Notes under the pieces: generated by a model
Database searches by the model: none
The model's input: the letters and a program-made list of their open reading frames with translations, nothing else
Told to the model about the DNA's origin: nothing
From: Ridgeia piscesae
Lineage: Eukaryota; Annelida; Polychaeta; Sabellida; Siboglinidae
DNA: 64,000 nucleotides
Reading direction: 5' to 3'
NCBI GenBank assembly: GCA_025642075.2
Contig: JAODUO010000420.1
Location: 547,501 to 611,500 of the forward strand
Made by a program: the position numbers and the translations under genes
Shown here: positions 57,053 through 64,000 of the stretch, piece by piece
Layout: every line of letters begins with the position of its first letter
Position numbering within the stretch: the stretch's first letter is position 1

Positions 57053-57504
57053 ATACTTATAAATACTCAGGAGTACGAATTTACAAAAAATACATTTACT
57101 TTTAAAAGTATCTTTCTGGGTTAGTTTTACTGATTGAGTTACTTTGTAGGAGTATTTCAGTCTTAATTAATTAACCCAGCCTTGTCGATCATTATTATCA
57201 CCAGGCGCATATACTATAGGTCTAGCTAGAATTTCTTCCAGGTGTATACCATGCAGTAATACACAACCGCTCCACTTATGGTGGCACAACTAGGAGTGCT
57301 ATTAGGATCTCAAAATGCAATATTTGTCAAAATAAATATACATGGGGATGCTGATTTATATATTAGAATTAGTGTGAGGTAGGCAAATATACAATTATAA
57401 TGGCACACTTGAGGTGGATCCGAATTCTATACAATTAAATAAGTGCCCAACTCTTTGATCAATGACTGGAAACTTTCTAATTTATATTTATTAAATTTAT
57501 AATA

Positions 57505-57557
57505 TATATATATATATATAATATATATATATATATATTATATATATATATATATAT
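57505..57557. repeat. (TA)n microsatellite
   Basis: An interrupted TA run directly abutting the left end of the 2.4-kb inverted-repeat element. Confidence 0.9.
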
Positions 57558-59964
57558 GTGACCCAGCACAGCAAAATCAGGAATAAGTCGGGATTGTCGA
57601 ACCTGGCAAATCAGCTTCAAAGTGCGCGAATGGGTATTTTTGGATGGAAAGGTCGATTTTCAGATATAGGTGAATTTAGTTAATGTAGTCATCGTAGATT
57701 ACTATTATGCTGTTATAACATCATAAAACGAGTTATAACATTGCTAAAAAGAGATATTTGGAACAGCTATGTCGATCTCAGTGAGAACGAAGAACGATAA
57801 ATGTGCTTCATTCAGATGCATCGTGTGCACCGTACGTCCTGCCTACCCCCGCCATATTGGTATCGTTTTGAAGCTGAACTATTACGGGATGTATTTCCAC
57901 GCGCAAAATTTGTCACATGTCAGTATAAAGCCAATTAAAATGCTTGAAAACGGGGCTAAAACGTAAACAAGAGCACGTTGGCGAAATCACGTGATATAAT
58001 TTAAACCCACGCGAAGCCATGTTTGTTTTGCTTCGACATCGGGTGCACCGGACATCGTTTTTGCATAAAATCTGCGAATTCTAATTTATTATTAAGTTGT
58101 CAGTGCCGTAATATTAGTTGTTAGTTACATAGGTTTTAACCTGTGCAGTGATAGGCTCAACAACAGTATGGATGTTGCACAGCAGCGTGACATAGACATC
58201 GATCGGCCTAGCGCTCAGCGATGGCCGCGATGGCAAAATCTGCGCGGAGTGTTTGACTACGAATCTTTGACACAACTACTGGGTGCGTATCGGATGGAGA
58301 GTTTACTGGATTCCTACGTGTCAGACAACAATAGTGAATCAGGGAGTGTCGTTTTGGAGCTGAGTGCAAAAGTGGCGAGGAAGACTAATACCAAGTGACA
58401 GCTGACATTGACAGCTTCGATCATGGATAGCAACGCCAACGCTGCTGAAAATGTACTCGTAGATTTATACCAAGAACTTGAACACGTTCGTAGATTCATC
58501 TGCGGTTGCAGGTGTTTTATGCTAGACCCTGCTGTCAACAATTCATGGATTGGCAAAAATGTGTGACAGCCCGAACGAATGCAAAGGAGATGACAGCCAG
58601 ACTGAGGGTAAGTTATACTAGCTCTATTGACTGTTTTGCTGTGATGGCAGGCTCAGCCTCACTCATTGTCACATTGTGCTCTCTAACAATGACATGCCAT
58701 GACTCACATAAAGTATATATACCCGTGGCTTTGCTGTGAGTGTGAGAGTATCAATGTCACTGGTAATGTACTAGTACGGTAATATACTAGTACCATGACT
58801 CATTTAGAATTATGTTTTTAACTTATTTATACCTGCTTGTTATTATCGTAGATCTTCATGAAATTAATGATCACATTTATTAGGTAGAATATTTTTTATT
58901 ATTAGGGGAGGGGAGTAATGTTTTGTAACAGGTAAGAAAGAAAACATTTTGATTTACTGATTTAGAGCAGTTAACGAATGGGATGGAAGGTTTATAATAT
59001 TCAGAGCTGACTCTAAATGATCCAAGGTATTCGTCAATTATGCTGTTAGCCTGCTTATTTACCTAGCTGCTGGGCTCACTATGTATATGTCATCTGATTT
59101 AATGATCAACTGTCCATATCTCCAGTTTGAAATAATGGACAGTCATTACATAAACTTTTGCAGGATTAAATGTTTTGTATATGGGAAGTTAAGACCATTA
59201 TGTTTGTTTTGTATCAGGTTTACGTCTGAAGAACCCAGTGTCGTGTTCGCCAGGAAGCAGCCATCCGATGACAAACAGCGGTTCGATTTGCAGCACAGGC
59301 GAGGAGTCTCCCCCACCTGCTGCTCTACCTACAGAACCATCACCCCCATGCCTCAACATCCACCAATAGTGTTTGTTTTACAAGATCAATGAAGTTTGCG
59401 GACATCAACTGTCCAGAGCAAAGCCGACACATCCGAAGCCGCACCAGTCCACTGCTGCAACAGTCTTCCCATCACGTGAAGTGGCTGCTGCCATTGGCAC
59501 ATCAAAAAATGACAAAAGAAGCAGTGACTGTGTATTGCTGTGTCAGAAACAGACAGAACACATGGCTAGATTCTGTAAACATTTTACTGTCGATTTCCGA
59601 TTTGGTGCAGAATGTTCAAAAGGGATATCTCTGGAACTATACGAGCTGCAAAGGTGGAATTTCACCACACTGTGCACATTGATGTGGTCTACAACTGTGC
59701 CAAATTTCACATTCCTGTGAGCTGTCTTCATGTTGCAAATGTATTAAAATACTTCATTAAACTTTAAAGCTGTTTTTCTCAGAATCGGTTTTCAGAAAAT
59801 GACTTGGTACACCTTCTCTTTATGAAACAATAACTTGGCGACCAATACAGCTAGATATTTGTGTTTGGTACCATTGGAAAGCCCATAAATTTACCTTTCA
59901 CATGGTACCTTTAACTCAAAAAGTGATTTTCCTAATTATTCTTGATTTTGCTGTGCTGGGTCAC
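57558..59964 (+). mobile_element. 2.4-kb terminal-inverted-repeat DNA element
   Basis: The left end GTGACCCAGCACAGCAAAAT is the exact complement of the right end ATTTTGCTGTGCTGGGTCAC, with further pairing (CAGGAATAA / TTATTCTTG). It sits between TA-rich flanks; ATAT is on both sides, so a TA or ATAT duplication is possible but ambiguous. No recognisable transposase is seen. Inside are short open stretches, including 58168-58398 (MDVAQQRDIDIDRPSAQRWP), 58512-58608 ending in a good GTAAGT donor (VFYARPCCQQFMDWQKCVT), and 59230-59369 (NPVSCSPGSSHPM, serine/proline-rich, ending in stop), which may be exons of an unknown gene. Confidence 0.75.
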
Positions 59965-60383
59965 ATATATATTATATTTTCATTTCCATGGCCCTGCCCT
60001 CATATCGACGCTAATCCCGCATATTATCAAGCATACGATATCTACGCCCGTGTTTTGTTATCTCCATGGACAAGGTTGCCATATTCAACTGACCTCACTT
60101 GGCCACATACAGCAACACACGTCGCATAGTGCTGTGACCTACTGGCATTGTCCCGCGGAGTCCGTCAATGCGGTCTATCATGTTGAGTGAGTACCGCAAA
60201 AATAGGATACGTACTACTTCGTTAGTTCATTCGAGATGAAAAGCTGACCAAGGATAACTTCGCCCTGCTTATCGTAATTGTTTGACATATTGATTGAAGG
60301 TTCGTGGTCGTAACTTTAAGGATTGCATTTACAAATATGGACGTAAACTACTTTATAACTTACCTTTCCTTTCTCACTCCAGT

Positions 60384-60624
60384 TATTAGTCTACTTCCTG
60401 ATAGCGCACTAATCTCTAGCGGCCGCTCGCGCTATCAGCGTAACAGAAAGACAGTGACGCCATCTAACGAGTTTAGTATATCTAATCCTCCAGAGGGCGA
60501 CATGTATATGGCATTAGCTGGAATTAACCAATTGCTTGACAGTTTAGAAACGCGCACCGACTACAACGTGTCCAATCGCAAGAAAGCTTGCATAATTTTG
60601 AACCAACCCCGGGTCGGTAATGGT
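60384..60624 (+). CDS. Candidate exon, unrecognised product
   Basis: A strong acceptor (CCTTTCCTTTCTCACTCCAG) at 60364-60383 and a GTAGGT donor after 60624 bracket an open frame containing GRSRYQRNRKTVTPSNEFSI and MYMALAGINQLLDSLETRT. The frame also runs 80 bases upstream to an ATG at 60304. I recognise no family. It could be a 5' exon of the Aurora transcript, a separate gene, or chance. Confidence 0.25.
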
Positions 60625-60639
60625 AGGTGAATCAACACA

Positions 60640-61320
60640 GACGTAAAACAAGTAAAAACTTGTGGTATCGAAATATGGGAAGTATATATTAGGCTTGACA
60701 CCTTTTATATAGTGACGACACATATATATTGAAGCTTATTAAAACGGGCTGGCCACCAAGACGCCCTTCAGGCTTCAGATCAAAGTAGAACGGCAAATAT
60801 TTTAGCTTTCGCGGTTTCAGCAGACGTGAAGTGAACCAAGTCTAAGTTGTGCGAGTTGTGAAGTCTGAAGAAGTTCTGATCCAGTGCCGTGGGTGCGCCA
60901 TTAATCCTTTTGTGATGATATTATGGTGTAATTACTGGAATGCATAGTTCTAAAGACAACCAAATGATAGTTAAGCCATAGTTAAACAGATAGCCTATAC
61001 TATATATTTAGGCTTTCGAACAATTTGCCACAAATGGGGCGCTCATGGTGTCATACAGGCTCAGCTGGGTTTTAGAGTTCTTAAAAAGTTTGAAAAATTT
61101 ATGATTCCAGATAATCTGTCTTTGATTTCCTTTGAAAAACATAACACATAACTATTGGGATAGTTTTGTGGGCACACCTCGAAACAAACAGAACAATGAC
61201 TACCTAGTGAGGCTAATCCTGGGCTAGTTGACTTACACTCATCACATTTCACATCACGTATCTACTGCACCTTATCGATCAAAATGAATATGACATTGGC
61301 TTTTTTTGCACGTAAACAAC
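60640..61320. other. Intergenic, no gene seen
   Basis: Unique AT-rich sequence between the candidate exon and the fold-back MITE. Confidence 0.4.
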
Positions 61321-61322
61321 AT

Positions 61323-61740
61323 GGTAATCTTACACTTAACTAGCCTAAATTATTACGGCCTTTTAATTTCAGTTTTAAAACCGTTTTTTTTTCTCCATCT
61401 TATATCAAATGTTTATGTGTTTGCAATGTGATTCTATATCACTTCTGGTACAAAGAAGTCAGATAATTTTTTTTTAATTTGTGTTTTAGAACAATTTAAA
61501 CATGCCGAGTCGAAGTAATGCCGACGCGATGGGAGGCACCACTGGGAGGCGCCTACAGCTCGCGCCATATTTGCAGCGGTGACATCGCGTTGTTTACTTC
61601 GACTCGGTTTAATTTAAATCTAAATACTTTGTACTGGAAGTGATGTAGAATCAAATTGCGAGCAAATACACATCGATATAAGGTGAAAAAACGGTTTTAA
61701 AAGGCCGTAATAATATAGGCCAGTTAAGTATAAGATTACC
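61323..61740. mobile_element. Fold-back MITE, Mutator-like, copy 2 (418 bp)
   Basis: Same family as 19462-19891: ends GGTAATCTTACACTTAACT and AGTTAAGTATAAGATTACC, internal ACGGCCTTTTAA, TTTTAAAACCG, GAGTCGAAGTAA. The central unpaired segment is inverted relative to copy 1. No clear target duplication remains (AACAACAT versus AGCAACAG). Confidence 0.85.
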
Positions 61741-61744
61741 AGCA

Positions 61745-62145
61745 ACAGTTTCACAGGTGTTGTGTCTCCCCGCTTGGGGTATGAGTGATAATTCCATGAT
61801 ACATGGTTATAATTATATCCGTTTTATTACATAGGTATACACGATACTGTAGGCTAGTGGATATAAGTACGGTTGTTCTAGGGCTATCTAACTAGTTGGG
61901 CGTGGCCCTACCGGGTATATACCCTAATGGTAATATACCACAATATCATAAATATGTCAAGATAATGTGAAATCGATGTGCATCTGTAACTACGGACTGC
62001 CCAGCTTGGCAAAGAGTGACAGGCAGAATAAAAAAATCCCAGATTTCATTTGCTGCAGAGGGCAACAGGTAACTATTAGTTGATACAGGACTACAGGTTA
62101 AGATTCTATTCTCATTGTAAAGATAAGTTTGTTATGCTTTTGTAG
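61745..62145 (+). other. Upstream flank and possible 5' intron of Aurora kinase
   Basis: Unique sequence ending in a TTTTGTAG acceptor just before the start codon exon. No core promoter element identified. Confidence 0.35.
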
Positions 62146-62148
62146 ACG

Positions 62149-62237
62149 ATGGCCACCAACGTGTTAAAGGAGATACAAATGGATACTAACAAATCCGAGC
62201 AGATGCAGCAGCCAAGAGACGGCATCAAAACACACAG
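62149..62237 (+). CDS. AURK: Aurora kinase coding exon 1
   Basis: ACGATGG is a fair start context, just after a GCTTTTGTAG acceptor. Twenty-nine codons ([19 protein letters not shown] and so on) and two bases lead to a GTGACA donor. The two leftover bases (AG) plus the first G of exon 2 make the arginine before KQWSL. Confidence 0.82.
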
Positions 62238-63327
62238 GTGACAATGACATTAATTGAAACTCGACTACCCGGTAATCAGTGTCACAGCATGATATGTGCC
62301 TGTCATCACGATGTACACATTCACTGCCAGACAATTAATTGTAGCTGTTTCATTATGGCCCATGTTCCTTATGACGCTTAATATGAGTGTCTTATTTAGT
62401 AAATTTCTCTTGCAAGGCATCATTTTCATGACGTATTGCTCTCAGTCTCACATCTTAAAATCTAGACAGGGATTTATCGCTCCCACTCAATAATTGTTAC
62501 AACTACTTGCTTCACCAGACCTGCATATTTTGCAGTGTCATTTTCTGTAACATAACAGCTACCAGCGTTTGAAATTCCACTTGTTCACTTGCCTGTACCA
62601 ACTGGATTTGCCACCGGACAAATGAAATTGTTTCTACCTGTTCGGGTGTAGCGCAGAACTGTTCTCAGCTAAACCTACAAAGTCTAGCATGCATTCCCTT
62701 TGACAGGGTTATCAGCACACACTGTTCAACAGTAAACATTGTTAATAATTACTTATGGATGAGTTGGTTTTGAAATGTCATTGTCAATTGTTATATGGAC
62801 ATGTGAAATTTTTTCTATTTGTCATCAGGACAAGTACAACATTGATTATTTTCATACTCTGTCTAGTATTTCCTTTGTCAAATATATTACCTGCATTAAT
62901 TACCTGTGTTAATTTACAAGTTATGCCAATGCTTGATGTTCATCATGTTCTTGATTGACATGCTTAAATTAATGTCATAATCTATGTGACACTGTCTTAC
63001 AGGAAGCAATGGTCTCTGGCCATGAGTCATGTGAATGTGACGCTGTCTTACAGGAACTTCTGGAAGCAATGGTCTCTGGCCATGAGTCATGTGAATGTGG
63101 CACTGTCTTATGGGAAGCAGTGGTCTCTAGCCATGAGTCATGTGAATGTGATGCTGTCTTACAGGAAGAAATGGTCTCTGGCCATGAGTCATGTGAATGT
63201 CATATTGTTTTGCAGGAAACAGTGGTCTCTGGCTGACTTTGACATTGGCAGACCTCTGGGAAAGGGGAAGTTTGGAAATGTGTATCTGGCTCGAGAGAAG
63301 AACAGCAAATTTATCCTGGCCCTGAAG
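62149..63327 (+). CDS. AURK: Aurora-type serine/threonine kinase, 5' end of gene
   Basis: Aurora kinases phosphorylate spindle and chromosomal-passenger substrates in mitosis. Two coding exons join in phase to give a roughly 30-residue N-terminus, then [20 protein letters not shown] and [17 protein letters not shown]. The glycine-rich loop is GKGKFGNV and the ATP-anchoring lysine is the K of ALK. The N-terminus is very short, which resembles Aurora B/C more than Aurora A, but this cannot be decided without the rest. An AG (62144-62145) just before the start codon suggests at least one 5' non-coding exon upstream. The remaining exons lie beyond the window. Exon 2 is preceded by decoy copies of its own acceptor. 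Confidence 0.93.
62555..62745 (+). repeat. Dispersed repeat, copy B (Aurora intron 1)
   Basis: GCTAAACCTACAAAGTCTAG, CATGCATTCCCTTTGACAGG and GTTATCAGCACACACTGTTC match the complement of 53400-53490. Confidence 0.5.
62990..63233 (+). repeat. 51-bp tandem copies of Aurora exon 2 acceptor
   Basis: Four units plus the real junction. Each contains CTGTCTTACAGGAAGCAATG, then GTCTCTGGCCATGAGTCATG. The first unit has a 9-bp insertion (60 bp). The AG is intact in units 1, 2 and 4 and lost in unit 3 (CTTATGGG). Confidence 0.93.
63216..63327 (+). CDS. AURK: Aurora kinase coding exon 2: glycine-rich loop
   Basis: The acceptor is GTTTTGCAG and the donor is GTACAA. It encodes [20 protein letters not shown] and [17 protein letters not shown], practically invariant in animal Aurora kinases. 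Three partly intact upstream acceptors (exon starts at 63003, 63054 and 63165) are in the same phase. Confidence 0.95.
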
Positions 63328-63422
63328 GTACAACTACATGACAGTGTCAGATGTATCTTAACACGGCAAGTGCAGCAAAAACAGTCGCATTGTGTCAAAT
63401 TGTAATATTTTCAGTTTGATAT

Positions 63423-63859
63423 GTTACCCAACACATCAAAATAAGGAATAAGTAGGACAATTGTTAGTCGCCAAGTTATTGTTTTATAAAGCGAAGGTGT
63501 ACCAAGTAATTTTCTGTAAAACGATTCTGAGAAAAACAGCTTTAAAGTTTAGTGAAGTTTTTACTACATTTGCAACATAACGACATACAGTTATAGACCA
63601 CCTCAATGTGCACAGCATGGTGAAATGTCACCTTTGTGCTCTTATCCTTTTCTAAAATTCTGCACCAAATCGAAAAATCTACACAAATGTTCACCGAAAC
63701 TAGCAATGTGTTCTGTCCGTTTCTGACACAGCACGACACAGTCACTGCTTCTTTTATTATTTTTGTGATGTTCCACTGGCAGCAGCCACTTCATGTGTTG
63801 GGCAGACTTGTGCAGCAATGGACTCCCGACTTATTCCTGATTTTGATGTGTCAGGTCAC
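63423..63859 (-). mobile_element. 437-bp deletion derivative of the 2.4-kb inverted-repeat element
   Basis: The ends GTTACCCAACACATCAAAAT and ATTTTGATGTGTCAGGTCAC are inverted repeats. The body is the reverse complement of the right-hand 430 bp of the element at 57558-59964 (for example TCGCCAAGTTATTGTTT, GATTCTGAGAAAAACAGCTT, AATGTGCACAG), fused to about 35 bp of its left end. ATAT flanks both sides. It sits in the Aurora intron after exon 2. Confidence 0.85.
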
Positions 63860-64000
63860 ATATGTTCTACTTTGTACATAAAAATCTCAGTCAACTACAA
63901 TGAGTACAATATTATGAGACCAAAAAAGAGAGTCGCTGATGTTCCTCTAAACAAGTTAGAAAAAAACTTGTTGATGTATGTTGTTGTTGCTGTTGTATGT

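Noticed and set aside
56602..57054. 150-codon minus-strand frame
   Set aside because: It crosses one arm of an inverted repeat and has no recognisable domain; described only as part of the repeat.

Overview
This is an animal (metazoan) nuclear genome window, AT-rich, with short exons, long introns, canonical GT-AG splice sites, non-LTR retrotransposon relics and many tandem arrays. Nothing in it looks bacterial or viral. An invertebrate, perhaps a lophotrochozoan or mollusc, is my guess; the phylum cannot be fixed from the sequence.

Three host genes can be reconstructed exon by exon. (1) SIL1, the ER nucleotide-exchange factor for BiP, lies on the minus strand from 18279 down past the left edge. 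It has a signal-peptide exon, the conserved GQAIPPGLHVRLNLETG block, the YFTRDELKDALKKFK block and the start of the armadillo region. (2) SH3BP2 (3BP2), an adaptor with an N-terminal PH domain, a proline-rich linker and a C-terminal SH2 domain, is on the minus strand from start codon 50685 to stop 25665. Fourteen exons join in phase except at one place, where an exon is missing or a donor is misplaced. (3) An Aurora kinase is on the plus strand: its first two coding exons (62149-62237 and 63216-63327) carry a short N-terminus and the glycine-rich loop and VAIK-type lysine region; the rest lies beyond the right edge.

About half of the window, by my rough sum of intervals, is minisatellite: about 30 arrays with units of 14 to 60 bp, mostly one per intron. 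The longest are 2465-6048 (31 bp), 6738-12990 (17 bp), 14313-16150 (30 bp), 27230-28950 (60 bp), 30540-33180 (31 bp), 38405-42645 (53 bp) and 43440-45480 (50 bp). Long open frames inside them arise because the units lack stops, not because they are genes.

The most striking observation is that several arrays are made from an exon edge plus its splice site. The repeat unit contains the first or last 8 to 42 coding bases and the adjoining 3' or 5' splice signal, and it abuts the real exon. This is seen at SIL1 exons 2, 3 and 7, at SH3BP2 exons 5 and 7, and at Aurora exon 2. In SIL1 exon 3 and Aurora exon 2 the unit length is a multiple of three and the frame stays open, so upstream decoy acceptors would give in-frame N-terminal insertions. 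In SH3BP2 exon 5 nearly all copies have lost the donor's first G.

Between and inside the genes are mobile-element remains: CR1/L2-like and RTE-like LINE fragments, a fold-back Mutator-like MITE in two copies (one with a perfect 9-bp target duplication), a 2.4-kb terminal-inverted-repeat element with a 437-bp deletion derivative inside the Aurora intron, a hAT-like element and a BED-finger fragment. I saw no tRNA, rRNA, CRISPR array or bacterial-type operon.
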